From contig OZ018408.1 in the NCBI GenBank assembly GCA_963969595.1, positions 29,388,108-29,452,107 on the forward strand: a DNA stretch of 64,000 bases. Reading direction: 5' to 3'. The DNA is from Neckera pumila (Eukaryota; Streptophyta; Bryopsida; Hypnales; Neckeraceae). A program made the translations under genes and the position numbers. Below, in pieces: positions 23,476-36,584 of this stretch (position 1 is the first letter of the stretch; every line of letters starts with the position of its first letter). The notes under the pieces were generated by a model that was not told where the DNA came from, did not search any database, and worked only from the letters and a program-made list of their open reading frames with translations.

Positions 23476-25950
23476 TTGCACATATTCCAATTCTTTCATA
23501 TTTGAATATTTCTATATAATTATTTTCAATGAAGAAATTAAAATTATTTAAAATATACATAAACAAATTATTGTGCACCTTCTATATTTTTTTGAATTTT
23601 CTTTGTTATAGATTTTCCAAATTAATGGATTAAATATTCATAGTTAAATTACTTTATTATTTAATACAAAATTGATTTTCTTAAAAAACATTGAATGAAA
23701 TTTTGTTTTATTTTAGACACTTAATAAAACAAAAAACTCATACAAAAGACTAGTCTTGTTGTTTATATTATTTTAAGTTCTTCATAATTATAATAATATG
23801 TTAACATTTCATTGTATGTAAGCAGGTTACCATAAATGTCTAACTAATTTTTTTCTCTTCTTTGTATAATGGATCACATAATTAATGTTTAATATTTATT
23901 ATTCATATCATGTTTTTAATTTCCATGGCATTATTCAATTATAGGTTGATTATTCTCTAATAGTAAAAAGAAGGTGTGTGGAACAATTTGTCTAACTTTT
24001 GTCACGAAAGAAACAAGTTTTTAATGTTAACATATTATATGCTATGCGTTAGATCAAAAAAAAAATTTAAAACTTTAATGACTACCAAAGATACCCCTAA
24101 ACTTTATCACATTATTGAATTATAATGTTATGTATAATAAACCATCATACCATGGAGTAGTTGTTATTAGTGCTATACTTATGTCATGTCAGTCTCTGTG
24201 CATGTTAGTCTATATTTTATGTGTTATCTTCATATCATGCAAATCTCTTTGTCAATTTATCTTTCATTACAAATTCTAATATGTCAGTCTATCTAGAAGT
24301 CTATCTTTCATTCAAAACTAGAGTATAGTACAAATATTTATCTCTAATGTCATGTTATAGTGCCCATTATAGTTTTCATTGTATGTTGCATCGTGTATAT
24401 TAGATTCCACAACAAAGCAAATTATTATTAATTGTTTCTTTATATCATGTTAGGGGACATCTTGCATGCTTCATTGTAATTTACACCATATCACAAACTA
24501 ACAATAATAATTTTATAAAATAATTTAGTTACAATGAAGTGTTTGGGGTTTTGTACTTCCATAGCAATAAAAAACCATAGTTGCTCACAAAAATATAGAA
24601 AAAGTAGGTAGACAATACCATGAACAGGTTGTCTTTGTATATGGGGGAATTTCCTACCTCTATGACTTCCTATCCAATTATATTCATTGAGTATATTGTG
24701 TGGCAGTATTATTTTCTGCACCAACAATTTGAAATACAATGGACTTATTTAATTTTGTAACTATGGCCTATAAGTGAGTCTTGAATTACTTATAAATTTT
24801 CAATGCTTATGTGTAAATTAGCTATTTATAATCATTTCAATCTAGGTGGATTATGCCTAAACTTTTGTCATGGAAGAGGTACTAATCACATTCCTAATCT
24901 TTCAATGCCATTGAACTATTTTTTACAATCACCGCAAAATTGTTTGAAATTTTTTTTATAGTCACCACAAAATTGTTTGAACTACTTCTATAGTTCTACA
25001 CCACTAAAGCCAAAAGATTTAAATTTTACAAATCACTAGTACAAAATATACCTAGAATTGAAATACTTTTTGTTTTAGTTTTCTATTAGTTTCATTCAAT
25101 GCAATTTGTATTAGCTTTAACTAAGATCTAGTACAAAATCTAACAATTCTAATTTAAGCTTTGCACCCCATCATTCCACTTTGCCATAATGTGTAGAAAT
25201 TATTGTTGACCTCAAGTGACCAGGTTCCATTTCTTCACATCTGTTGTTGCTAATCCTAGACATGCTATTTGGAAGGTATGTCAATCTTACAGCAATGACA
25301 ACTTCACCAACGTCTTTTTATTCAATAGAAAGATCCAAGACATTGGCCTATGAGTCTCAACAATCTATGCGTTGTTGCTTGGTGGTGCAGGTGTCCCTAG
25401 AGGCCAGCTTAAATTGTGCCGCTTGAGCTCCAATAATGTAGTTGTACCTTGCTAGTCTGCCACAAAATCTTAGACTAAAAAATTTAGAAAATTTAAAGTG
25501 ACCAATATCCCAAACTCTGCAATCAAGGTAATGTTTAGGACTTTAGCAATACCAAATTGTACTATATCACGTACTCTTATCATGTTGAGGCCAACATGTT
25601 GTACTATATCAACATAATTTTTTCGGCCTTAGTGATTTATAGAATAGGTTTGGTCTCTAGTAGTTTGATATTGGTTGTTTTCATCTAAAAGTCAAATACT
25701 TGAACAAGAACTTTAATTTCTATTAAGTGTATTCTTCCAAAAATTGGTTTAAATTACACGTATACCATCAAATATATGTATCATACCTTATTAAAGGGAA
25801 TTCCAAAATTCTGAACATCATAATATTATCTAACAACATATAGGTTCCAAAACACTTTTGGAAGTCCAAAAATATAAGCAAGAATTACCCTTACTATGAA
25901 AATTAGGCCCCCTTTATCCTTCATCATGTAATGTTGTTGTGGACACTAAG
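23476..25950. other. No gene or classified repeat recognised
   Basis: Strongly AT-rich. The open frames are short and have no motif I recognise. A slightly less AT-rich patch at 25200-25440 shows no recognisable protein. Confidence 0.45.
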
Positions 25951-26160
25951 TGTCCGATAGATAATAGAGGATCCTTCTAAATAAGACAAAAGTACAAATG
26001 TTCATCCTTGGAATTTTGTGTGGAAAGGAGAGGTCTTGCACAATAGTTTGACGTTTGTCCAACAAGTGCTCTTGCAATTCTTAAGCAAATGATTTACATG
26101 GTACCAAAAAGGATGATTTCTACAATGATTAGCTTGACATTTTAGGGATAATTTGGGAGA
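25951..26160 (+). repeat. Family F repeat, copy 1
   Basis: It matches 26836-27028 segment by segment: GATCCTTCT / GAATCCTTCT, AGGTCTTGCACAATAGTTTGAC / AGGTCTTTTACAATAGTTTGAC, and GGATGATTTCTA. Class unknown. Confidence 0.6.
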
Positions 26161-26403
26161 ATATTTTTTCCTAAATAAGAACTTATTTAGACTATCTTCA
26201 TGTTTAAATTGAATGCCTTTGCAACTTGTACAACTAGTAAGTAATAACTTTATGTGCTTTATTGACAAGAGAATATAATAGCAAGAATCTTTGCCTTGCA
26301 TGCAGTATATACCAATGTTAACCATCCTAAACCATTTTTTCCTTGGAGATTGGAGTAATCCCTCCATAGATCCCTTGGAGTAAACTTAATTTAATGTACT
26401 AAA

Positions 26404-26512
26404 AGTCATTGGTTGGCTAGAAAATTGTAGAGAGTCATTGATTGGTTGGAAAATTGCATAGGATCATTAACTTGGTTGAAAAGTTGCAAGAGATTAAGTC
26501 ATTGGCTAGCTA
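26404..26512 (+). repeat. Imperfect tandem repeat, ~31-35-bp units
   Basis: About three diverged units of the form GTCATTGGTTGGCTAGAAAA TTG... follow one another (GTCATTGGTTGG, GTCATTGATTGG, ATCATTAACTTGG, then a partial GTCATTGGCTAG). Confidence 0.6.
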
Positions 26513-26835
26513 GGGGATCCCGCTTTGGAGGGGAGCAAAAGGGACCCCCTAGTGCTTGGGATATTTTTTGAGTTTAACTATCTATTTTCCTTTAATTTCC
26601 ATATTGAACCATTTCTTCAAGTACCAAGTCCAATTATCTTTTCTATTTTTTCTATTTTTACTCTAAATAAAAATTTTATAGATTTTTTTAGTGCTTTTTT
26701 ACTGATGTTTTCAAATTGCAACTGGATTTTCCTCAATTCTTCTGACTAACTTTGAACTAGCCTCTAATCCATTTTTTCTTGAACACTGATTCCCTAGCAT
26801 TGGTTAACCTTTAAACGCAGATGCAGACTTTATTT

Positions 26836-27028
26836 GATCCGATGGACGACAAAGAATCCTTCTTTGTAGAACAGAAGTGCAACTACTATTCATTTTTGGA
26901 TTTTTGTAGTGAAAAAGGAAGGTCTTTTACAATAGTTTGACTTCCAATGAGTGCTTGCAATTTTTTAACTCTTAATTCACACGGTAATAAAAATGGATGA
27001 TTTCTAGAGTCATTTGTTTGTCCTTTAA
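26836..27028 (+). repeat. Family F repeat, copy 2, abutted by an A element
   Basis: Diverged copy of 25951-26160. A family A element begins at its TTTAA (27025). Confidence 0.6.
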
Positions 27029-27938
27029 CGCCTAAAGGACCATTTATCCCTTTGGGGGACAATTTGGGTCCAAGCAAGTTCCTACTGTCTCAATTTTTAG
27101 TAATATTTTTTGGAATTTTTTGAAGTTATATATTTTTGCAAGAGTTTTTTGAATATATATTTTTATTTTTAAAATTATGCTCGGGAGCAAAAGTTATGGC
27201 ACAATAAGCAAAAATAGAATTTGGTGGGCAACACAAAAAATATCATGGAAGGTCAAAATAATATTTTTCAAATATTTTTCTTAAAGATTATATTTTTGTC
27301 TACATGTGAAGCTTTGCTTCATTCAATTTGGACTAAAAATAAGAAAGTTATGGACAATCTTAGCATCTTCTTGAAAAAATAACTTGTAACATTCATTTTT
27401 GAATGCAATTTTTAGAATTTTTCAAAAAAAATTGTTAGTCAAGGTTAGATTTTATTTCTAGAACAATCTTACCGTTGGAATTATTGTGATTCAATTCCAT
27501 CTAAAAGCTATTAGCAATTTAGTTTTTTCTTCAATTTTGAACCAACTTCTATTTAACAATTATTTAATGAGTGAATATTAAGTGATTTTTTGCCTAAATA
27601 TTTTTTCATAGATTCTCAACTCAACCAATTAACATAAATAAGTAGAAAATCAAAATCAACAGTGCAAAAAATTTGAACTAAAAAGATTCAAAGCCAAAAT
27701 ATCTAGTCAAGCAAGGTGCAAAAAAACTTGTTTTCTTCACTTTAAATGCATATATCTTACAACCAACATGGTCAAAGTTTCTGAAATTTCTTCCGCATAT
27801 TCATATACTAGTCAACTATAAGATCTTATGGTTGGATATGAGAAAAAAATCAATTTAAAGTTCTTTCCTCTTTGCAATAGAAATGACAGTTTTGAATGTT
27901 TTTTGATAGGAAAATCACCTTGGTCCTTTAGGGATTAA
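27025..27938 (+). mobile_element. Family A TTAA element, complete (914 bp)
   Basis: Left end TTAACGCCTAAAGGACCATT; right end, other strand, TTAATCCCTAAAGGACCAAG. Subterminal hairpin ATCCCTTTGGGGGAC near the left. Shared blocks include AAGATCTTATGGTTGGATAT and GAAATGACAGTTTT. Confidence 0.86.
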
Positions 27939-29329
27939 GAATTAACATCTGTGTCAATGTTTAAAGGATAATAATGCTGACAATATAGTTCTATTTGCAT
28001 GGTCACTTTACTACCACTATAGTATTGTATAGTACGTAAACCACTTGCAAAAAATGGCCATTCATTTTTCTGGGTGGATTTAGCTTCGTAATGCCTGATT
28101 ATGCGGTGTTGTTTCCGTAATCGGGCATTATAGAATTTACATCCAATATCAAATTCTCATCCCAACTCTTGAGCAAGATTCCTATATGGGTATTCAAAAG
28201 GATTGTCTGACAAAAACACTATCATTTTGAAATTCATTTAATGTGTCCTAGAAATTACATTTTTCCACTTTACAAAAATTTAGTGACAAATTCTTGAGAA
28301 AGCTATACTACTCCATTCAAAATACAATTGAGCAAGAAAATTTGAATAATTTTGGTATTCCCTTTTATTCTTTTGTTCTTCAAAAAGAATGTTGTTCTAG
28401 GTCATCATTTGAGACAAAAGGAAAATACCAGTTTATAGCAAAGTAGTTCATAAATATGAAATCTAGCTAAAGCAATGTTTGAGACATATCTCTATTTAAT
28501 TTTAACTCTTAATTTGATGATTTGATACATTTCCTTGTTTATGAGAATCTTCAAAAATCACATATTTTTTAGCAATTTAAAAGGACTATGATTTCACTAT
28601 ATCTTTATCCTAAAAAGAAATCGTATACATGAATACAAACTAAAAAAGATAATCGACTATATTTTGTTGATTGAAAACCTTAAATCAATAGTAATTTCAT
28701 TACTCTAATGTAACCAGGTGTTGAATATGATAAATTAGAAAAAATTCAATTTTTGAGTTTGACTCGTATAACACATAATTGTTGTATACTAACATAATGT
28801 ATATAACGCCGTGTAGTTTTTGTAATTTTCTTATATTTTTTTCATTTCTGAAAGGACATTTTTCTAAAGTCCGGAGATTCCAAGAAGAGATACCTTGATC
28901 AGACCCGTGCCCTCTTCATCCAATATTGTTGATTTTCTGCAACGGTTTACATCAGAAAATGGCCCTTATAGTCAGGAGATGGCCTATACGATATACTCTT
29001 GGCTCTTCAGCTTTTCAAGAACAAGGGCATTTCTTAACATTCCATTTAGCATTGTTAGGGCAACCCTAGGCCTGGCTTGCAAATGAGGGGTGTCAAGTCA
29101 AACTTTGGCATGCCCTTCCAAGGCAGCCAGTGCAAATGGTGGTAGCCTACTCCACTGCGAGACAGTAGAAGAAGGACGCTAAGAGAAAAAGCACAATGAC
29201 CAAGAAATTATGTCCGCCTCGTGAAGCGTGTCACCCATTCAGCTCTTTTCCCCTCTTTGGTGTGTCAAGTGATACTTTGAAATTGGGATGAAAAGGCAAG
29301 TCACAACCTTTGGCGCGCCACGCTCAAGA
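27939..29329. other. No gene recognised; partial family I palindrome at 28090-28132
   Basis: CGTAATGCCTGATTATGCGG and CCGTAATCGGGCATTATAG are a decayed third copy of the family I double palindrome. The part at 28860-29330 is less AT-rich; a 63-codon frame there lacks any family I know. Confidence 0.45.
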
Positions 29330-29600
29330 CTCCACTAGTAGAAAATCCGTGCCCAAATTAACAAACCATCAACAAATTTTTGTTAATTTCGATAGTGTAT
29401 TGTCCATTTCCAAAGTTTTTTGTTGCTTTTGCCCAAATTAATAGAAAAGTGACATTTTTTTTGTTGACTTGGGTAGTACAAGTATCAAATCAACCAAAGT
29501 TTGTGAAATTTTATGAAATCATTTGGGAATCTTTTGGAACCTTTTGGAGTCTTTTAAACTTTCAATAGTGCAATTGTTTGATTTTTTAAATTCACATTCT

Positions 29601-30498
29601 AAAGTCAGCAGACTTTGGTGCTCATTTTCACCTAGTATTTGAACTTTTTTCAAAAACATTTGAACTGAAAAAAATTGGCAAATGAAGTCAACTTTCACCC
29701 CCAACAATCCGTTTGCAATTCCAAGACTCAAATCAAAAGTTACAACAGAAAAACTGAGAGAGTGTTCAACCATTTTTTTTTTAAATGTCCAAATGCACCC
29801 CTCTCTGATTTTTGTCTATAACTTTTGATTGGAGGCTTGAAATCATAAACGGATTGTTTGAGGTGAAAGTTGAATTGATTTAGCAACTTATTTTAGTTCT
29901 AAGTATTTTGAAAAAAGGTCATCTTCTATGTCAAAATCGTCTTCCAAGTCTGCTGACTTTTAAAAACATTGGAAAAAATGAAAAAACTCAATAAAACAAC
30001 TTCTATGCTTCAACTATACATGCAATTTTAATAAAAAAAAATTCTTAAATCTTTTTGCTTCTTTAGAAGCTTTTGAACTCCTAATTATACTATGTATTTC
30101 TTATTGAAAATTAACTATCCACTACTCGGTATTTTCAAAAGTCAACAGACTTTGGAGGTGATTTTGACATAGAAGAGGACCTTTTTTCAAAAAGCTTAGA
30201 ACTAAAATAAGTTGCTAAATCAATTCAACTTTCACCTCAAACAATCCTTTTATGATTTCAAGCCTCCAATCAAAAGTTATAGACAAAAATCAGAGAGGGG
30301 TGCATTTGGACATTTAAAAAAAAAAATGGTTGAACACTCTCTCAGTTTTTTTGTTGTAACTTTTGATTTGAGTCTTGGAATTGCAAACGGATTGTTGGGG
30401 GTGAAAGTTGACTTCATTTGCCAATTTTTCCCAGTTCAAAGTTCTTTGAAAAAAGTTCAAATACTAGGTGAAAATGAGCACCAAAGTCTGCTGACTTT
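29601..30498. repeat. Palindrome with ~367-bp arms and nested inner hairpins
   Basis: Arms 29601-29967 and 30131-30498 pair around a loop of about 163 bases centred at 30050. Outer word: AGTCAGCAGACTTTGGTGCT. Each arm also folds on itself (about 29676-29740 with 29817-29885), because it holds inverted copies of a unit with AATCCGTTTG and TCAAAAGTTA. The same unit forms the hairpin of family H. Confidence 0.85.
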
Positions 30499-30585
30499 AA
30501 AAAACCATGGAAAAAAACTCAAGAAACTTAATAAATAAATTCCTACTTTCAAATTTTACATCAATGTTTGTTGGTTGTGTATTGG

Positions 30586-30625
30586 TTTGAACCTTGGACC
30601 TCACCCGCGAGGTCCAAGGTTCAAA
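30586..30625. repeat. Perfect 17-bp stem hairpin in a GC-rich patch
   Basis: TTTGAACCTTGGACCTC and GAGGTCCAAGGTTCAAA pair perfectly around ACCCGC. The patch that follows to about 30770 repeats GCCACATGG / CCATGTGG words. Lies inside the CACTA element. Confidence 0.85.
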
Positions 30626-31126
30626 CCCCCTTGGTTGCACCACCACTAAGGCGTTGCCCGCGTGGCAATGCCACATGGCACCTACCTAGGTGGCGGTGCT
30701 GCCATGTGGGTAGCTTAGGTGGCACTGCCATGTGGGCAGTTGCCTAGTTGGCGCTACCATGTTGCAGTTCCCCATTGGTTAGGAAATTTTTTTTTTTAAA
30801 TACTTTGTAGATTTTTTTTAAAAAATGTCCAAACTAACAAAAAAATTAACACTTTTTTGTTACCAAATGAACACTTGTTTGTTACCAAATCAACGCTTTT
30901 GTGTTCAAAAGTATCCAAATTAACTTGTCCTTATTAACAAAAAAAATCAACACTTCTATGTTCATTTTTGTTATTTTGGGCACTGTTTTTTTCTACTAGT
31001 GCTCACTATTTGCCTGAGTGTTCTTTAAATTATAAAGTGGCTGGGTTGAAATTGTTGCTTTGCGTGGTTGCCATAGGGTATTATTTTCGTGTCAATGCCC
31101 CTTGGCGCCCCGCCATGGTGTTGCTC

Positions 31127-31759
31127 TTAACCCCTAAATGCCCAAGGCACACAAATATGGTGTTTGCAAAACTTTGAAGTTAAAAAGAACCTAACCAAGT
31201 TGCTATTTTTAGTAGTGTATATTTTTAGAAAGTTCTTCTTTAAGTCTATTTTTAGCACCAAAAATCCAAAATAAATGATAGTGATTTTTCTATTCAAGTT
31301 TTTGTACAAGGTTATCCATTGCAATCTTGACTTCCCATAGTATTGAGAGCTCTTGGAAATGAGCCTCAAATACACTAGATCTTGGAGAAAAAACCACATT
31401 CAAAATTCATTTAAAAAAATTGTAGAGTAGATTTTAAAAGGCCATAAGTTGATTAGGGTTATAAAAGTTAGGTCCTTTAACCTCAAATTTTTTTGGTCAC
31501 CAACTTTTTAGATTTGACTTGTGTAAAGAAGATTGAAAGATTTTTGTAGTTTTAGCACCCTCATGGTCAAACATTATAATCTTTCACTCCATACTGTAAG
31601 TGATAATGTTGTGTTTTCTTTTCCTGTGAGATCTCTAACATGTCCAGTTTGAATTTGTACAAATTGCAATTCCAAAAAAATTGATACAACTTATCAAAAT
31701 GTTGACATTTTGTTCAATTTAGAGCAAATTTGAGGAAGCCCAAAACAGGCCTTGGTTAA
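31127..31759 (+). mobile_element. Family B TTAA element with right TIR lost (633 bp)
   Basis: Left end TTAACCCCTAAATGCCCAAG. The right side runs AAAACAGGCCTTGG and then directly TTAA: the GGCATTTAGGGG of the 15645 copy is missing but the flanking TTAA remains. Confidence 0.8.
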
Positions 31760-31869
31760 TTCTTTTGTCCATTTTAAAATCTTTATCGGCACTACTAAAG
31801 GTTAACTATTAGAATCTTTTATTTTGCACTCAAAATGGTAAATATTTGATTTTTGAGAGGTCATCAAAG

Positions 31870-32485
31870 GCATACATTACCATTGTGGAAGAATAAAGCT
31901 TACAAATTTTACTTGATTTCCCGTATGTTTTAAGCAAAGCTTGCCAATTTTACTTGAATTAAAATCTAAAAAATTGTACATATCCACTGAAAATGATCTC
32001 AATGGAATGAGCAAAGTGTTTTTATGATTTTTACTATTGAAATTTGAACATTCAATTGTTGTATTCAACTTATTTGCATTTCTATATTTTTTTAAATTGC
32101 ATTTCAATAATTGCAAGGTAGATTGCGTAATGAACTTGATAGCTGGCTTTGCTTAAACATAAGGTTTTTGGAAGTACATTTTAGTGTGCTAACAAAAAAT
32201 TTAGTTATTCATGTCACACTCCAATCCAAAAAAACTCTTATATACACATATCCCAAACATTGTGGGAAGCGACAGCATACTAAAAATAAAATATGCACAT
32301 TTCTCTTATTATAATCACACAACTCCTATGCAATTTTGTACTAAAAATTGGTATGCATACTAATAAGCAAGTTTTTTAAACATCTATGTTGTTAGATTTT
32401 TTTTTAAACAATTTGTTTCATTCATGATAGTTATAAGCCCATGCTCTTTTTCAAAGGAAAAACACATTTGGAATGGCTTGGGACA
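31870..32485 (+). repeat. Family K direct repeat, copy 1
   Basis: About 610 bp that align with 36585-37188: TTGCATTTCAATAATTGCAA, GTGTGCTAACA, CAAACATTGTGG, TTGGTATGCA and TATAAGCCCATG. Direct repeats 4.1 kb apart could be old LTRs, but no internal gag or pol is visible. Confidence 0.65.
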
Positions 32486-32648
32486 CTCAGAAATTAATGG
32501 CCTTGGAATTTGGCATATAGTAATATATTGAGCCAAAAATCACTTCTATGAGCAATCTAGCCCACAAAGATATAATGAGCTAAAGTAAATTGGTTGTACA
32601 AAAGTGTGCCCTAGGTAGTAAATTTAAAAATTATGAAATAGATGCTCA

Positions 32649-33215
32649 TTAACCCCTAAAATACCAAAGGGAGTTTTTGGCTCTAAACCACTGAAAACTG
32701 CCATTTCTGCTACAATCACTCCCAAAACCAAAAAATAATATTTTTTTAGAATCTAACCATGGGATCTTGTACTTCACTTGTCTTGGATCATGTGGTAAGA
32801 ATTTCATGTATTTTGATTTTACGGATTAGAAGATATTAGCATTTGAAGTTGGAAAAAGAAGCTTTTTTGAACTGCGGCCTGCAATTTCAGATGGCTTTGA
32901 CGGCCCTTTGTGGATTTTTTTGCACTATACACCATTAAGTTAAAAAATTTTGTGTTGAACATTTGAGTTGAGAGTCGGGGAAAAAAATTTCAGGATGTCA
33001 AAACTTGATTTTCACATATAAAAAAAATATTAAGTAGAAGCAGGTCCAAATTTGAACAAAACACTAAATCATTAATACCTCTTAGGCCGAATTAAAACAC
33101 CATAATTCCAATGGTGGGATTATTCTTGCAAACAAATTTAACCTCGTCAAAAAAAAATTGAAAAAAACTGAAAATTGCATTCAAAAATGAATTCTTCAAG
33201 TTGTTTTTTAAGTAT
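32649..33215 (-). mobile_element. Family A TTAA element, right part missing
   Basis: Starts TTAACCCCTAAAATACCAAA and contains TGCCATTTCTGC, AACCATGGGATCTTG and TTTGAACTGCGGCCTGCAAT. Homology stops near TTCAAGTTGTTTTTTAAG. Confidence 0.78.
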
Positions 33216-33488
33216 CACTTGCATAAAATCAAAACTCTCACTGAAATTTGCTTGAAATAACTCACATTTTATCTAAATGAGACTCATTACAAAGCCTAAA
33301 TTAGATAAAGTTTGCAATTCAATGGTCAATCATTGAGCCTACCAATGGAACAATGAAATTACTGAAGATGATAGTTCATTTTCTCTATATATAAAGCATC
33401 AATAATTTTTGCCTTGAATCATCTAAATATTGGACTTTTTTTATCTATGGTTATTTACTATTCACTAAAACTACAAAGAAAGAGACTT

Positions 33489-34365
33489 TTAACCCCGAGA
33501 ATCCCAAGGCCTTATTTCTGTCAACAACCACTCAAACTGCCATTTCTATTGCAATGAGCAAAAAAATTAAAAATTGTTTTTTTCCATATGTAACCGTAGA
33601 ATGCGTTGAGGAAATTTCAAAAACTTTGACTAAAGAGATTGCAAGATACTTGTATTCAAAGTAAAGAGAAATGTTTTTTTACACCTTGCTCAATTAGAAT
33701 CTTTGGCTTTAAACCTTCTTAACTAAAATTTTTTGGACTGATGATTTTTATTTTCTAACTTTTATTGTTGAAGAATTGACTTGAGAATCTTGAAAAAAAA
33801 TTCATCAAAAAAACACTCAATTTTCATTCATTAAAAAGTTTGTTAAACAGAAGTAGATTCAAGATTAAAGGGAAAGCTAAACCGTAAATAGCTCTAAAAT
33901 GAAATCAAAACATAATAATTCCAATAATAAGATTGTTCTAGCAAGAAAAATTAATATCTTCTAACAAAAAATTTACTGTAAAATTTGCATTCAAAAATGA
34001 GTTTTGCAAGTTATTTTTTCAAGAAGACACTTAGATTGTCCATAGTTTTTTCATCACTAGTCCAAATAGAATGAATCAAAACCTCAAATTTAGACAAAAA
34101 CATAATCTTTGAGAAAATAATTTAAAATTTAAAAAATTGATATTTTGTGATTTTTTGGAAGACTACCCTTCAAGTTGTTTTTTGGACTTAGAGTGGCATA
34201 TTTTTTCTCCTTGGCGCCGACTAAAATAAAATTACATATCTAAAAAGCTAATTTGATTTTCTATCATTAAAAATAGTTTCAAAAATCATATCAAAAATTG
34301 AGATCACACAAGATTATCCAAAATCCCAAGAGTCCCCCTTAGGGACTTTGGGACTTAGGAGTTAA
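33489..34365 (-). mobile_element. Family A TTAA element, complete but diverged (877 bp)
   Basis: Starts TTAACCCCGAGAATCCCAAG; ends, other strand, TTAACTCCTAAGTCCCAAAG. Hairpin AGTCCCCCTTAGGGACT near the right end. Confidence 0.8.
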
Positions 34366-36584
34366 TTATAAATAACATTTTCTTTCTTTGGATAATTGTA
34401 GTCGGTATTTTAAGTTTGGTTTAGGTGATTGGTTCTTTTTGTAGTTATATAGTATTATTCACCAATTGGTAGAGTAGTTGTGGATGATTACTATTGTTAG
34501 TTGCCAATTATAATTGATTTTGTACATTGGTGAGATGAAAATGGATTTTAATGACCAATTGGTAGTTATCTGTTGAGACTTCAATGGTTGTCAAGTGGCT
34601 AGCTATTTAGGCTAGCACGTTACCAATTGGAATTTAGTTGTCCTTGGTGAAGTAGGCGCTCCTTCCAATTGCTGGAAGTAAAGCAATTGTGTTTTTGTAA
34701 CTTTGTGTCAATTTAATAGAAAGCGAAGGATTTGCAATTGTGAGTGTTTGAGTACTTGTGTGTATGATTAGAAATGTGTGTGTATAGATGTGTATGGAAT
34801 TTAAAAACTGTGTATGTTATCAATTGGATTTAATAATAAAAGAATTAAAGAATAAAAAGAATTGTAATGAGTAGAACAACAAGAAGTGTAAGTTTTGATA
34901 TATAAAAAGCATATAAAGAAAAATGTGAGAATAAAAATGATGGAAGAATCAAAGTTGCAAAATAAAAAGAAATCAATTGGAAATTCGGAATAAATTCAAG
35001 GAGTGTATTTAATTAGTATTGGAAGACTTTGGATGATTGAATTATGGATAAGTTTTACTAAAACTAAAATAAATTGATACAATAGGATGAATAGACTAAA
35101 TTTAATATCTTACAATTGAGCATTAATAGGTCACATAGAATTCCAATTAGAAATATTCTACCTCCTAGAGTTCAAACTTATTTTCCAATAGGTGTTTTAA
35201 TCCATTCAAACAATTAATCAAAAACCTATTCACAGTAACGTAGGTAGTTAGATTGGGTTGTACTATAGATGAAAACTTTGTTTTATTAAATATGCATGCA
35301 GAGGTGCAGGGCATGAGGTTGATCTTAAAGGTCAAAACTAACTTATGGTTTGAATGAATGTCACATTTTAATTTCAAACTTTTCATTGTGTTCAATCTTT
35401 GCATCAATCACAAATAAGAATTTGTGATTAATGTAATTTGTTGTAATATAGTCGCATTTAGAAAATTAAAAAATACAAAATGAACTTCAATCTTGGTCAA
35501 TATAATACGGAACTACTAATGGCATATTGTAAGTTTGTAACATTTGTTGTACAACTCATACCATACAAAAATACTATCATTTGCTCCGTGCTTCATCAAC
35601 CATTGATTTACTATCTATAAATCTTGAATTTTTGACGCCCAATGGTCCCTTGAATTATCTATAGCACGTGCTTAAAAATTATAATCTTCTTTGTTTGAAA
35701 CCTTGTGAAAAGGTCCACACTATTCATACGTAACATTTTTGAAGATCCTATCTCTACAAACAAGTTTTAAATTGCCACTATGTATTGCAACTAAACATTC
35801 GTGATGAATTGTTCAACCTTTGCAAATAACATTATTTTTATATTATTTTTATATTGACAATTGACACCTATCTTTTCATGCTTAACAAGATGTCTTTTGC
35901 ACCACAAATATAACAATTGTTTACTTTACTCTTCAAGTTTATACTCTTAGCTTTGTATCTTGTGTTAACTAATTAATTATTCCAATACTATCCCGCATTC
36001 ACTTTTCAACAAATAGTACTATAGAACCTCTCTAAAGTAATAACCTCTTTAAGGTATGAAGGTTGAATCATCTAAAACTTCCATTCAAGCAATTTGGCTT
36101 AATTGGAGACACCTTTTCTAGAAAAATATTTTTGCAATATTAACAATTGAAATTCACAAATTTAAAATTGCACAAAGAATTTTTAGATAAAGCATCTAAT
36201 TTCTATAAATTTGCAAAGTAGAACTCCTTAGAACACCCTAAACCGCACTCTAGTAAAACTCCCTTAGTTGTGACATTGAAATTTAGAAAAATTAGCAATT
36301 CACCAACTACAATTAAGTATGGTGACAATTTAATGGTACTTTTGAAGGATACTTTAAGAAATGTGTATTGTGCAAGGACATGGGTACGTCTACTTTATTG
36401 ATTGTCAGTCTTGCCCTGGGCCGCGAACATCATTATTCCAATGACCCTCCTTCATTCGTAACTGCCCAATCAAGCATAAATAGTTGATTTGAAATTTCAA
36501 GTTCATTTTGGTGTAGGTAGTTAATTTCCTTTGACTAATTAATAATTTTCTACGGGCAGTTTTGAACATTGACTATTGAAAACT
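34366..36584. other. No gene recognised
   Basis: AT-rich spacer. CCAATTGGTAG-type words recur at 34450-34640 without clear periodicity. Confidence 0.4.

Larger units (their letters stand above)
29333..31001. mobile_element. Non-autonomous CACTA-type DNA transposon (1669 bp)
   Basis: The ends are CACTAGTAGAAAA and its inverse TTTTTTTCTACTAGTG. Just inside them CCGTGCCCAAATTAAC pairs with GTTATTTTGGGCACTG. The element is flanked by CTC on both sides (29330-29332 and 31002-31004), the 3-bp duplication expected of CACTA. Subterminal AATTAACA-type repeats cluster near both ends. No transposase frame. A giant palindrome fills the centre. Confidence 0.85.

Noticed and set aside
29519..30538. 84- and 108-codon frames sharing a peptide on opposite strands
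   Set aside because: Mirror translation of the CACTA-internal palindrome, not a gene pair.
30609..30630. tRNA-like B-box (GGTTCAAACCC)
   Set aside because: It is one arm of a perfect 17-bp hairpin; no A-box, anticodon arm or acceptor stem could be placed around it.
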